64,000 nucleotides of DNA. Source: Ignavibacteriales bacterium. Lineage in GTDB: Bacteria > Bacteroidota > Ignavibacteria > Ignavibacteriales > Melioribacteraceae. A model generated the notes under the pieces. The model made no database searches. It was not told the DNA's origin and saw nothing but the letters and a program-made list of their open reading frames with translations. The position numbers and the translations under genes were made by a program. The stretch spans positions 620,001-684,000 of the forward strand of contig JACKAA010000002.1 in NCBI GenBank assembly GCA_020635275.1. Direction: 5' to 3'. Positions 36,875-46,000 of this stretch are shown here, one piece after another (the first letter of the stretch is position 1; each line of letters begins with the position of its first letter).

Positions 36875-37537
36875 TTAGATTATTTTATTGGTATAAGAAT
36901 AGCTTACTACTTCGGTAAAGTTTTTGAGTCCTAATTTTCTAATTATATTTTTACGATGTTTAATAACGGTCAGCTCACTTAAAAATAGTTTTTCTGCTAT
37001 TTCTCTACTTGTGAGACCTTTAGCGGCAAGTCTAATTATTTCTTTTTGACGCTTTGTTAAAATGGATCCCGGGTCTGCATAATTTGCTTCCAGTTCTCCT
37101 TTTGAAGAAATATGGTCAAGAATTCTGTTTTTTATTTCTTCATTAAAATACTTTTCACCATTATAAACTTTTTGTATTGCATCAACTAATTCAATTATTT
37201 TTGAATCTTTATATATAAATCCCTCTAAATTACTTTTGAGAGCATCCATAACATAAAGCTCATTATCCATCATTGTTAGAATTATAATTTTAATTGATTT
37301 GTTTACTTTCTTTATTTCTTTTGCAATTGTTAATCCATCTTTCTCAGGCATATTAATGTCCATTAATACAACATCAGGTTTTGCGGCAATAATTTTTTGA
37401 ACTATTTCAATATTGTCTTCAGACTCACCAATAACATTTATATTTTTTTCTGAGTTTAATGCTAGTTTTAATCCCTCTCTAATCATTGCATGGTCATCTA
37501 CTAGAAAAACTTTTATTTCGTTCACCTTATATACCAT
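36875..37537 (-). CDS. NarL/FixJ-family response regulator
   Basis: An N-terminal receiver domain has the acidic pair in FLVDDHAMIREG, the phosphoacceptor Asp in VVLMDINMPEKDG (near residue 56) and the Lys in the KDSK region. A LuxR-type helix-turn-helix fills the C-terminus (LTKRQKEIIRLAAKGLTSREI and SELTVIKHRKNIIRKL). It overlaps the end of the kinase gene by 11 bases, so the two are translationally coupled and form a cognate pair. Likely targets are promoters of the surrounding cytochrome genes, possibly the palindrome at 41608. Confidence 0.92.
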   Translation of the reverse strand: MVYKVNEIKVFLVDDHAMIREGLKLALNSEKNINVIGESEDNIEIVQKIIAAKPDVVLMDINMPEKDGLTIAKEIKKVNKSIKIIILTMMDNELYVMDALKSNLEGFIYKDSKIIELVDAIQKVYNGEKYFNEEIKNRILDHISSKGELEANYADPGSILTKRQKEIIRLAAKGLTSREIAEKLFLSELTVIKHRKNIIRKLGLKNFTEVVSYSYTNKII

Positions 37538-38858
37538 TGATTGGAATTTCTAAATAAACACTTGTGCCCGCTTTTGGTGATGTTTCTATCTCTAGGCTAC
37601 CTCCTAATATTTTTGCTCTTTCTTTCATTGAAATGAGACCGTAGCTCTTGTTTTGTTCTGGTAACTCTTCTAAATTGAATCCTTTCCCATTATCTTGTAT
37701 TATACACATAACCAATTTATCTGTAAAATTTAGATTTAGTTTAACTTTTTTAGCTTCGGCGTGTTTGGTAATGTTGCTCACTGCTTCTTGACAAATTCTA
37801 TAAATCCCAAGTTCTTTTTCTTTGTTTAAAGGTTTATAGTTACCATAAGTATTAAACTCAACTTCAAATCCGCCAATTTTACTGCAATTATTTATTCTCG
37901 ATTTTATTGCATCCACCAATCCATAGTTTGTTAGTTCTGAAGGATATAGTGCGTAAATAATATTTTTTATATCAGTATTTGTGCTTTGAAGAGACTCAAT
38001 TAATTCATCAAATTTTTCCGGAAAAATACTGCATTCTTTTTTTAGCAATTCAAGATGCAGTTTTGAAATCATTAACTTTTGGCCAACTTCATCATGTAAT
38101 TCGTTTGCTAGTCTGGCTCTTTCAGCTTCAATAAAATTAAAGATTGTCTTCATGGTAATTCTTTGTATCTCTAATTCTTTGTCTGATTCATTTCTTTTTA
38201 GCTGATCAGTAATATCTTCCAAACTGCAAACTATTTTTACAATTTCATTTTTGTTGTTTGTAATGGGATAAATATTTAGGGTTAGAATTTTATCAAGTTC
38301 TTCAAAATAGATTGATTCGCTTTTGACAGGTTTTAATTCATTTTTAAGAGCTAGAAGATTTTCTTTAATTTTATTATTGGTAAAGTATTTATTTTTAATA
38401 AGGTTTGCTCCTTGCAACAAGGAGTTATCATTTTTAAAGTATTTATTCCAATAATTATTGGTTTCTAGTATTTCAAAGTCTTTTGAAATTAAAGCCTTTG
38501 CAAAAGGTGATTGAGAAAACAAATCCCCAAATTCTTTTGTTCGCTGATCAACAATTTCTTCTAAATTTTCGTTAATTATTTTTAATTGCTCTTCTGATTT
38601 ATTTAGTCTCTTTAATAATAATGCTATTAGAAATGCAAATGTTGCGAGTGTTAAAATCAGCATTATACGCATATAAAATTCATGAGAAGAAAGATTGGGA
38701 ACAAAAACTTCGAGAAGGCTTTCTTCATAATAAAATAAATGATCGATAACTGCATCAACAAAGGCACCAACAATTCCAAATAGAATTGATAACAGCACAA
38801 TTGTAAATGGTTTTTGTTTAACTAATTCTGTTGTTTTAGTAGAAAGCTTGTGTAGCAT
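37527..38858 (-). CDS. Membrane sensor histidine kinase, HisKA_3 (NarX/DegS) type
   Basis: Two transmembrane helices (about residues 17-38 and 62-82) enclose a short periplasmic loop of about 25 residues; then a coiled coil, a PAS-like domain (about 100-220), the HisKA_3 dimerisation segment with the phospho-His in ARLANELHDEVGQKL, and the HATPase domain (EAVSNITKHAEA, DNGKGF). With so small a periplasmic loop, the signal may be sensed in the membrane or through a partner. The ATG at 38858 has AAGGA five bases upstream and is preferred over 38870; it overlaps the end of the multiheme cytochrome gene by 23 bases. Confidence 0.9.
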   Translation of the reverse strand: MLHKLSTKTTELVKQKPFTIVLLSILFGIVGAFVDAVIDHLFYYEESLLEVFVPNLSSHEFYMRIMLILTLATFAFLIALLLKRLNKSEEQLKIINENLEEIVDQRTKEFGDLFSQSPFAKALISKDFEILETNNYWNKYFKNDNSLLQGANLIKNKYFTNNKIKENLLALKNELKPVKSESIYFEELDKILTLNIYPITNNKNEIVKIVCSLEDITDQLKRNESDKELEIQRITMKTIFNFIEAERARLANELHDEVGQKLMISKLHLELLKKECSIFPEKFDELIESLQSTNTDIKNIIYALYPSELTNYGLVDAIKSRINNCSKIGGFEVEFNTYGNYKPLNKEKELGIYRICQEAVSNITKHAEAKKVKLNLNFTDKLVMCIIQDNGKGFNLEELPEQNKSYGLISMKERAKILGGSLEIETSPKAGTSVYLEIPINGI

Positions 38859-40527
38859 GGTTCCTTCCATGACAAATTAAATAACAACTACCGGAAAAAT
38901 TGCCATTATCGGTAAATTGTAAAATACCATTTAATGGTTCGGCTTCTGATAAATCAAAATTTATTAAATGTGAATTATTTGTTTGATTTCCTTGCGTTGA
39001 ACTTATTCCATGTGGATCATGGCAAAAATTACATGGTATGTTTTTTTGAATTATATGTTTATAGTGAACTTTTCTTGAAAAACTGCCTGTCCCGTTTATT
39101 ATTACATCTCTACTATGGCATTGGTAACATAGTTCATAACTTTGGTATGATTCAACAGCGCCATAAATAGTATTATAATTATATTTTAGAATTTGATTGT
39201 TTGAAGAACCATGTGGTCCCTTTGGAGAATTGCTTCCATCACTTGCATGACAGTCGGTACAATAAATATAACTTGATTCTGAGTAAGGACTAAGTAAACT
39301 TGGAACATTATTATTTTTTCCTGGTCCCTCAACAGGATGAAAAGAAGGATTGCTAATATCAAATTCCTGTCTTGTATTATTTTGTTCAATCTGTCTTGAT
39401 GTTACACTTCCCGGTTTTGTCGGACTATCGGCGTGGCACCTATAACAAAGTTCATATTGATAATCTATTTCACTTTTTGACAAGCCGTCTGTATCAACTC
39501 CTTTAACGCCTTTAATAAATCCATTGGCAAATGGAGCTTGTGCTGAACTGTTATTAGCCTTATGCGGATTATGGCAGTCAATACATTCAACATGCATTTG
39601 GGTTAGTGTGTTTAATTCGACAGGATCATGAATGTTTAAATAATTATTAACATCATGTTTATAAAACTTAGTTAATTGATTTTGTATATCGGTTGATGCC
39701 ACATTACCATTATGACAAACAATGCAATTATTTTCTTCAACAAAATAATTTAGATTTCTTTTCTTTCCCTCTGCATTATGCGGCACATGACAATTTTCAC
39801 ATCCATTTTGACTAACGGTACTATATGAAGAATTGGGCCACGGATCAATACCTGAGCCACTCCAGTTTTGTGCTGAATTTTTGTGAGACGAATTATTCCA
39901 TCCATCTTTTTCATGACAGTTAATACAAAGAACCGAATACTCATTTGTTTCAACCAAAAAATCATTTGTTAAATTTATATGAGGATCATGACAAGAAATA
40001 CATTGCAGTTTTGAATTTTCTAATCTTACTTTATTTACCAATGTTGATGGCTCTTTAAGTTCGCCATCTTGTGCTGACAGTTGTGATGAATATGTAAATG
40101 ATATTACATGATCGTCTGAAAGATCAGATTCTAAATTTGTTTTACCTGAAGGTAAGTTCATAATATTTCCGGAGAAACTTATCATTTCTTCTCTGCTCAA
40201 AATGTTTCCCAAAGCTATTGTTCCATCATGACACGAGAGACACAATATTGAAGAACCATCGGGCTGACCTGGATTTGCATGTAAAGTTGAACTATTATAT
40301 AGAGTATAATTTATTCCTTGGTCTTCACGATTCCACAGTGGGTTTCTTGGACTGCTTCTATGCGGTGTATGACAAAAAATACAGATTTCACTTTCTGATG
40401 TTGCTTTAATTGCTCCTGGTCCGGAAATTGATAAATTATGCGGTGTTTCAGTTATAGACTGGCCAAAGGTAATATTAAAGAGAAATGTTGATAAAATGAT
40501 TGCAATATGTTTATTGCTCAATTTCAT
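38836..40527 (-). CDS. Secreted multiheme c-type cytochrome (11 CXXCH plus one CX3CH) coupled to a two-component system
   Basis: After a signal peptide (to about residue 22) the 563-residue protein carries eleven CXXCH motifs. The first four, within the N-terminal 200 residues, repeat the tetraheme module of the small cytochromes at 30343 and 36060 (CIFCH-TPH, CLSCH-DGTIAL, DGELKEPS, CISCH-DPH, CINCH). The remaining motifs are more widely spaced. The C-terminus has a CX3CH variant (CYLICH-G), also seen in the cytochrome at 31042. It overlaps the upstream NHL gene by four bases and the kinase start by 23, so cytochrome, kinase and regulator are made from one message. Confidence 0.9.
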   Translation of the reverse strand: MKLSNKHIAIILSTFLFNITFGQSITETPHNLSISGPGAIKATSESEICIFCHTPHRSSPRNPLWNREDQGINYTLYNSSTLHANPGQPDGSSILCLSCHDGTIALGNILSREEMISFSGNIMNLPSGKTNLESDLSDDHVISFTYSSQLSAQDGELKEPSTLVNKVRLENSKLQCISCHDPHINLTNDFLVETNEYSVLCINCHEKDGWNNSSHKNSAQNWSGSGIDPWPNSSYSTVSQNGCENCHVPHNAEGKKRNLNYFVEENNCIVCHNGNVASTDIQNQLTKFYKHDVNNYLNIHDPVELNTLTQMHVECIDCHNPHKANNSSAQAPFANGFIKGVKGVDTDGLSKSEIDYQYELCYRCHADSPTKPGSVTSRQIEQNNTRQEFDISNPSFHPVEGPGKNNNVPSLLSPYSESSYIYCTDCHASDGSNSPKGPHGSSNNQILKYNYNTIYGAVESYQSYELCYQCHSRDVIINGTGSFSRKVHYKHIIQKNIPCNFCHDPHGISSTQGNQTNNSHLINFDLSEAEPLNGILQFTDNGNFSGSCYLICHGRNHATQAFY

Positions 40528-41519
40528 TTTGCACGTAATTGAAATATTTGTATACGTGAATTATAACTATCTGCAATATATATTCGATCATTTTGATCAA
40601 TAAATATACCCTGTGGAAGCCAAAATTCTTTTTCTGATTTACCTTGGCTGCCAAAATAATTTAGAAAATTTCCATCTTTATCAAAGATCTGAACATTATG
40701 AAAAAGTCCGTCTACAACATAAATATTACCATAAGAGTCTGTTGCAATTCCCTTTGGTCTTGCAAAAAAACCAGAAGCATCTCCCTGCTCTCCAAACATT
40801 GAAATAAATTCTCCTTCTGAATCAAATATTTGTACTCGAAAATTCATTGCATCAACAACATAAGCTTTTCCTTTTTTGTCAATCCAAATTGATGTTGGAA
40901 AATTAAACTCCCCTTTTTCTTTTCCCCTTGATCCGATTGTTTTTAATATTTTTCCTTTTTTATTTATAATTAAAATATTATGCTTTCCTGTTTGAACTAT
41001 CCAAATTTCATTTTTTGAATTATTGAAAGCAATACCGGTCGGTTTATTTATTTTATAATCACAAAATATGCTTAACATTTCTTCTTTTAAATTGTAATGA
41101 AAGACATCGTTGTAGTATGAATCAGTAAAGAGCAATTCGTTTTCATTAATTTGGCAAAGACCAACAATTGAAGGAAAAGTTTTTTCTATATCTAGTTGAT
41201 CAAATTTTTTTTCGTTTTTGTTAATTTCTATTATTCCCTTAAATCCTTGATCTAAAATCCAAACCTTATTTGAATCATACGCGAACATATTTACAGGCTT
41301 GACCAAGGTTAGTTCGCCAGACCCAAAAACAAAATCAGATATAGCATCCAATATGTTCTTTTCAAAAACATCTGACTGCTTTGAAATTGATTTAATAAAT
41401 TCTATTGAAAAATTGAGGTTTTGACCGCTCTGGGAATAAAGATCTGTGCCGATCTGAAATATAAATAACTGAAGAATAAAACAGACCCTTTTGTCTAATA
41501 TTTTTTGAAAACCCTTCAC
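40524..41519 (-). CDS. Exported NHL-repeat beta-propeller protein
   Basis: An N-terminal signal-like segment (to about residue 30, YSQ) precedes about five or six NHL blades; the last four are most regular, with F-x-x-P-x-x-I-x-x-D, A-Y-V-V-D-A and V-Q-I-F-D patterns (for example AYVVDAMNFRVQIFDSEGEF and IYVVDGLFHNVQIFDKDG). It is the first gene of the cytochrome/kinase/regulator operon and overlaps the cytochrome gene by four bases (ATGA). Similar in fold to the propeller at 34910, but no lipobox is seen. Confidence 0.85.
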   Translation of the reverse strand: MKGFQKILDKRVCFILQLFIFQIGTDLYSQSGQNLNFSIEFIKSISKQSDVFEKNILDAISDFVFGSGELTLVKPVNMFAYDSNKVWILDQGFKGIIEINKNEKKFDQLDIEKTFPSIVGLCQINENELLFTDSYYNDVFHYNLKEEMLSIFCDYKINKPTGIAFNNSKNEIWIVQTGKHNILIINKKGKILKTIGSRGKEKGEFNFPTSIWIDKKGKAYVVDAMNFRVQIFDSEGEFISMFGEQGDASGFFARPKGIATDSYGNIYVVDGLFHNVQIFDKDGNFLNYFGSQGKSEKEFWLPQGIFIDQNDRIYIADSYNSRIQIFQLRAK

Positions 41520-41607
41520 ACTTAAAACGATTTGTTTATCGCATTTAATTTAATGAATTAAACAAATAAATTCTATAGAATGATTTCAAGTCCAAACTCT
41601 AGATTCT

Positions 41608-41627
41608 TTTTGAAGAACACTTCAAAA
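41608..41627. promoter_or_regulatory. 20-bp perfect palindrome in the divergent promoter region, candidate regulator site
   Basis: TTTTGAAG (41608-41615) and CTTCAAAA (41620-41627) form an eight-base perfect inverted repeat with a four-base centre. It lies between the divergently transcribed NHL/cytochrome/kinase operon and the SPFH gene, 18 bases upstream of the latter's -35. The NarL-type regulator of that operon is one candidate binder. Confidence 0.45.
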
Positions 41628-41645
41628 TAAATGTTCTCTTTTCTA

Positions 41646-41674
41646 TTGACAAAAACTCGATTTTTTACTATATA
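41646..41674 (+). promoter_or_regulatory. Candidate sigma-70-type promoter of the SPFH gene
   Basis: TTGACA (41646-41651) and TATATA (41669-41674) are separated by exactly 17 bases, 42 bases before the ATG. Promoter elements in this phylum may differ from the E. coli consensus, so the match is suggestive only. Confidence 0.45.
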
Positions 41675-41716
41675 GCATTATGATATCATTTTAATATCAC
41701 TTTCTTTGAGGGAGAA

Positions 41717-42601
41717 ATGAAAAAAGAAATAACAAAACCGCAAAAAAGCGGTTGGTCAATTTTATTTTCCAACATCTTTTTCTTACTTGCTGTAATTGCG
41801 CTTTTTATTTACAGCATTGTTCTGCTTAAAGAACATGATGGTTTGGGCGGATGGTTGCTGGCTATAAGCATTATTTCACTTCTGCTATCAATACTTACAT
41901 TTACCGGATTTTTTACCGTTGAACCAAATGAGGCTATAGTTTTAATATTATTTGGTAAATATGTAGGAACGGAAAAAACAATCGGCTTTCGTTGGGCAAA
42001 TCCTTTTTACACAAAAAAGAAAATTTCACTTAGGGTAAGAAATTTTGATAGTGAAAAATTAAAAGTAAATGATAAAAAGGGAAATCCCATTGAAATTTCT
42101 GCTGTGGTTGTTTGGAAAGTTGAAGACACTGCTGAGGCGGTTTTTGAAGTTGATGATTATCTCAATTATGTTCATGTTCAATCCGAATCAGCAATAAGAC
42201 ACTTGGCAACTTCGTATCCTTATGATGACAGCGAGGGTGAGGAAACAAGTTTACGTTCTTCAATTGATGAAGTTTCTGAACATTTGCAAAAGGAAATTCA
42301 CGAAAGAGTAAGCGCGGCCGGCGTTGTGGTGCTAGAGGCTAGAATTAATCATTTGGCATATTCACCGGAAATTGCTCAGGCAATGCTGCAAAGACAACAG
42401 GCAGAAGCAATTATTGCTGCAAGACAAAAAATTGTTGAAGGTGCTGTAAGCATGGTTGAAATGGCACTGGAAAGATTAAAAGATCAAAACGTAGTAGATT
42501 TAGATGAAGAAAGGAAAGCGAATATGGTTAGTAATTTGATGGTGGTTTTATGTTCAGATAGAGCTACTCAGCCAATAATAAATACCGGTTCGCTTTATTA
42601 A
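41717..42601 (+). CDS. SPFH/Band 7 domain membrane protein
   Basis: Two transmembrane segments (about residues 17-40 and 45-68) are followed by an SPFH domain beginning [19 protein letters not shown] and a helical coiled region rich in Ala/Glu/Gln ([22 protein letters not shown]), typical of prohibitin/stomatin-like scaffolds that form membrane microdomains or cages. GAGGGAG precedes the ATG. The next gene starts three bases after its stop; the family often pairs with a small ribbon-helix-helix protein, as seen here. Confidence 0.88.
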   Translation: MKKEITKPQKSGWSILFSNIFFLLAVIALFIYSIVLLKEHDGLGGWLLAISIISLLLSILTFTGFFTVEPNEAIVLILFGKYVGTEKTIGFRWANPFYTKKKISLRVRNFDSEKLKVNDKKGNPIEISAVVVWKVEDTAEAVFEVDDYLNYVHVQSESAIRHLATSYPYDDSEGEETSLRSSIDEVSEHLQKEIHERVSAAGVVVLEARINHLAYSPEIAQAMLQRQQAEAIIAARQKIVEGAVSMVEMALERLKDQNVVDLDEERKANMVSNLMVVLCSDRATQPIINTGSLY

Positions 42602-42603
42602 TT

Positions 42604-42762
42604 ATGGCTCAAAAAAAAGCAGTAATATTAAGAATTGATCCTAAGCTCTGGAAAGATTTGAATATTTGGGCAAAGGATGAGTTGAGAAGTTTAAATGGAC
42701 AAATTGAATATGTTTTGCGTGAGGCGATAAAAAGGAGAACCGGAGAAAAGGATAAAAACTAG
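42604..42762 (+). CDS. Small Arc-family ribbon-helix-helix protein (52 aa)
   Basis: This short frame reads RIDPKLWKDLNIWAKDEL near the start and GQIEYVLREAIKRR near the end, the strand and two helices of an Arc/MetJ-type ribbon-helix-helix DNA-binding fold. The ATG lies two bases after the SPFH stop codon with no Shine-Dalgarno of its own, which implies translational coupling. It could regulate this small operon; with no toxin-like neighbour an antitoxin role is not supported. Confidence 0.75.
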   Translation: MAQKKAVILRIDPKLWKDLNIWAKDELRSLNGQIEYVLREAIKRRTGEKDKN

Positions 42763-42785
42763 ATTATTATCTGGAGTTATTTTGA

Positions 42786-43049
42786 ATGAAAAAGATTAAA
42801 GAATTTTTTGAATCTCCTCATATTCAAATTGCGCTTGCTGTTGGGTTCAGCATTATTGCAATGTCATATTTTTCAAAACACATCCTGACTAAACCAATTG
42901 GTTATTTATCTCTGGCTATTCCGCCATTTGTAGGAACTATCTTTGAATCACTATTAAGTAAATATAAAGATTCAAAATTTCTAAAAGCTCATTATTGGGT
43001 TATTGCTGTGTTGATAGCAACATTTTTAGTAATTGTTTTTCACATTTAA
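42786..43049 (+). CDS. Small membrane protein of unknown function
   Basis: The 87-residue protein has two or three hydrophobic helices (about residues 14-30, 38-55 and 69-86) with a short basic loop between. A GGAG site lies eight bases before the ATG. It follows the SPFH and ribbon-helix-helix genes with a 23-base gap and is closed by a strong terminator, so the three form one operon. I do not recognise the family. Confidence 0.65.
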   Translation: MKKIKEFFESPHIQIALAVGFSIIAMSYFSKHILTKPIGYLSLAIPPFVGTIFESLLSKYKDSKFLKAHYWVIAVLIATFLVIVFHI

Positions 43050-43052
43050 AAA

Positions 43053-43078
43053 GATCCGGTCTTGTCAAAGACCGGATC
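43053..43078. terminator. Strong bidirectional terminator
   Basis: GATCCGGTCTT (43053-43063) pairs perfectly with AAGACCGGATC (43068-43078) around a four-base loop, between the converging stops of the small membrane protein and the large propeller protein genes. Confidence 0.8.
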
Positions 43079-43088
43079 ATGAATCCTG

Positions 43089-46000
43089 CTAATTCAATTT
43101 CAATTCTGGAAGCTGACCAGGAGTTACAGGCGCACCTAATTTTTCAAGTTTTGTTTCTAAATTTTTAACTCCATATTCTCCAATATTTTTTATCCTTTCA
43201 TACACTGCTGGAAATTCATCGACTAATACTTCATAATTTACTTTTTCTTTTTCTGTAACCGGTTCGGTCGATCTATAATGTGTGTATTTTACAACCGCTA
43301 ATCTTTCATTTATTGTCATTGGAGATGGCGGATTTTCTTCTGTGCTAGGGAAATTACTTTCTCTATTAAACAACAAATAAATATCATCTAATTGTTTTTC
43401 AAGTTGTTCCGCGTCTGTCAAAAGTTCATATGTTGCAGATGGAGTAATTAATATTTGTTGTTTAATTTTATCTACTTTAGAAATTAATTCTTTTAAATAA
43501 TTTTCGGTACCGCTAATTGTTCTGGTTAAGCTATTTGCTTTTTGCTGGAATGCTATTAATTCTTCTCTTTCAGCTTTTGTTGCAAATTTATTATTTAATG
43601 GAACAACATTAAATTCAACATTTTCTGAAAGTTTCTTTTCGCCTTCTCGAGTAACAAGAGAAATAGCAACTTTATATTTTCCCGGAAATACTAGCGTGCT
43701 GCTTTTTGGTTTTGCTTTAGGATCAAATTTGTCTTTGTCATTTAATGGATTTAGACTTTCATATCTTAAATCCCAAGTTAAGCGTTGAATTCCTTTTTTG
43801 GCTTCGGCGGTTAATTTACGAATTTCATTATTGTTCATTTCGGTAATTGTAAAAACCAAATAAGGATTAACTTCATTCTTCTCTTCTCTCAGTTCTTCGT
43901 TAGTCGCTTGCGGTATTGGTTTTCCATCTTTGAATAATTCTTTTTCTTTTTCCTGCCGAATTTCTTTTAAGGTTTTTGGAACTTCTTTAATAAAATATGT
44001 AAAGGTTGCTCCGAATTCAGGATTTTCTGCTTTAAAATATGTTGAACCTTGGCCATATCTTGCAGAACTTGTTACATACCATTTGGCATCTTTTATTGGG
44101 AATAACTCAGCCTCTTTTTCCAGCAGCTTTTTATTACTACTTCTCAAAATTGAGTAATCATCAAGAATATAAAAACCTCTACCGAATGTTGCCAAAACTA
44201 AATCCTCTTCTCTTTCCTGAATTGCAATATCTTCTACAGAAATAGTTGGAATTCCAGATTTTAATTGTGTCCAGGTTTTTCCCAAATCATTCGAAAAGAA
44301 AAGTCCAAACTCGGTTCCAACAAATAGTAGGTTTGGATCAACAAAGTCTTGTTCAATTGAGTGAACACTTCCTCTCTCCGGAAGATTTCCAGAAATTGAT
44401 TTCCAACTTTTTCCTTTATCCGAACTCATTAAAAGATATGGTTTAAAGTCGTCTCTTTTGTGATTATTAAATGCAGCAAAAACTATATTCTCATCAAACT
44501 TAGATGGAAGAATCTCTGTAACATAAGTATACTTTGGAACTCCCGGAAATTCATCAATTTTTCTCCATGTTTTAGCATCCTCACTAACCTGAATCATCCC
44601 ATCGTCGGTGCCGGCATAAAGAAGATTTTCTTTTATTTTTGATTCTGCCAATGAAACTATTGTTCCCCAAAGTGAAGTTGATTTATCTTTTGCAACAGCA
44701 TCAACGCTCCAATATTTTCCCATAACCGGCCAAGTATTTCTATCGGTTTGAGAAGTAAGATCTTCGCTTATAACCTGCCAAGTGTTTCCTCTATCTTCAC
44801 TTCTAAAAACTTTATTTGCGGCACAATATATTCTACTGCTTTTGTGTGGACTAATAAGCAATGGAGTATCCCAATTCCATTTATAAGTATCTTCATCTTT
44901 TCTTGGCTCGGGTCTTATATCAACAGCTTCTTTAGTTTCTCTGTTATACCTTACCATATTTCCATATTGAGCTTCAGCATAAACAGTATTTGGGTCTTTA
45001 GGATCAACAGCTGACCAAAATCCATCCCCACCATTTGTAACAAACCAATCGCTATTTACAATTCCATCTGCACTAATTGTTTCTGATGGCCCGCCCATAC
45101 TATTATTGTCTTGTGTTCCGCCATAAACAAAATAGAATGGTTCGCTGTTATCTGCAAAAACTCTATAAAATTGTGTGATCGGAAGATTCTCTTTAAAATC
45201 ATAAGTTTCTCCGCCGTCAAATGTTTCATAAATTCCGCCATCTCCGCCTATTAAAAAATTATCTGGATTTTCCGGATTAATCCACATTGCATGATCATCA
45301 ACGTGACGATTTTTTGTACTTAATCTCTTCCATGTTTTTCCACCGTCAACAGTAAACTCAGAATAATTATTCATTATGTAAATTTTGTTTTCATCTTTTG
45401 GATCACAAAAAATCTCATTAAAGTATTGACCTGATGTATTTTTGTCACTCATTTTCTCCCAACTTGCACCTCTATTGGATGATCTAAAAAATCCGCCTTT
45501 ATCTTCAGCGGCTTCCATGCTCAAATAAATAAGTTCAGGGTTTGCAGGTGAAATAGCTATACACATTCCTCCAATATCAACTTTTGGAAGACCTTTCATT
45601 ATCTTGTCCCAAGTTTCACCAGCATCTACTGATTTATAAACTGCAGATTCCGGTCCGCCCCCTATTTTTGTAAATGTGTGTCTTCTTCTCTGTTCTGATG
45701 TTGCATACATTATATCAGGATTTCGAGGATCAAGTGCTATCTCATTTACTCCTGTGTTTTCACTTATTTCTAATACTTTTTTCCAGGTTTTTCCACCGTC
45801 AGTTGTTTTATACAAACCTCTGTCGCCACCCGGCCCCCAAACAGATCCTTCTGCAGCAACAAAAACTATCTCTGTATTTCTTGGATCAATAACAATTTTA
45901 CCTATTTGGCGAGATTCTTTCAGTCCTACATTTTCCCAACTTTTACCTCCATCAATTGTTTTGTAGACCCCATCTCCATAACCTAATGCACGTTGGTGAT

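Noticed and set aside
42604..42762. Antitoxin of a toxin-antitoxin pair
   Set aside because: The ribbon-helix-helix fold is suitable, but the neighbours are an SPFH protein and a small membrane protein without any toxin-like motif.
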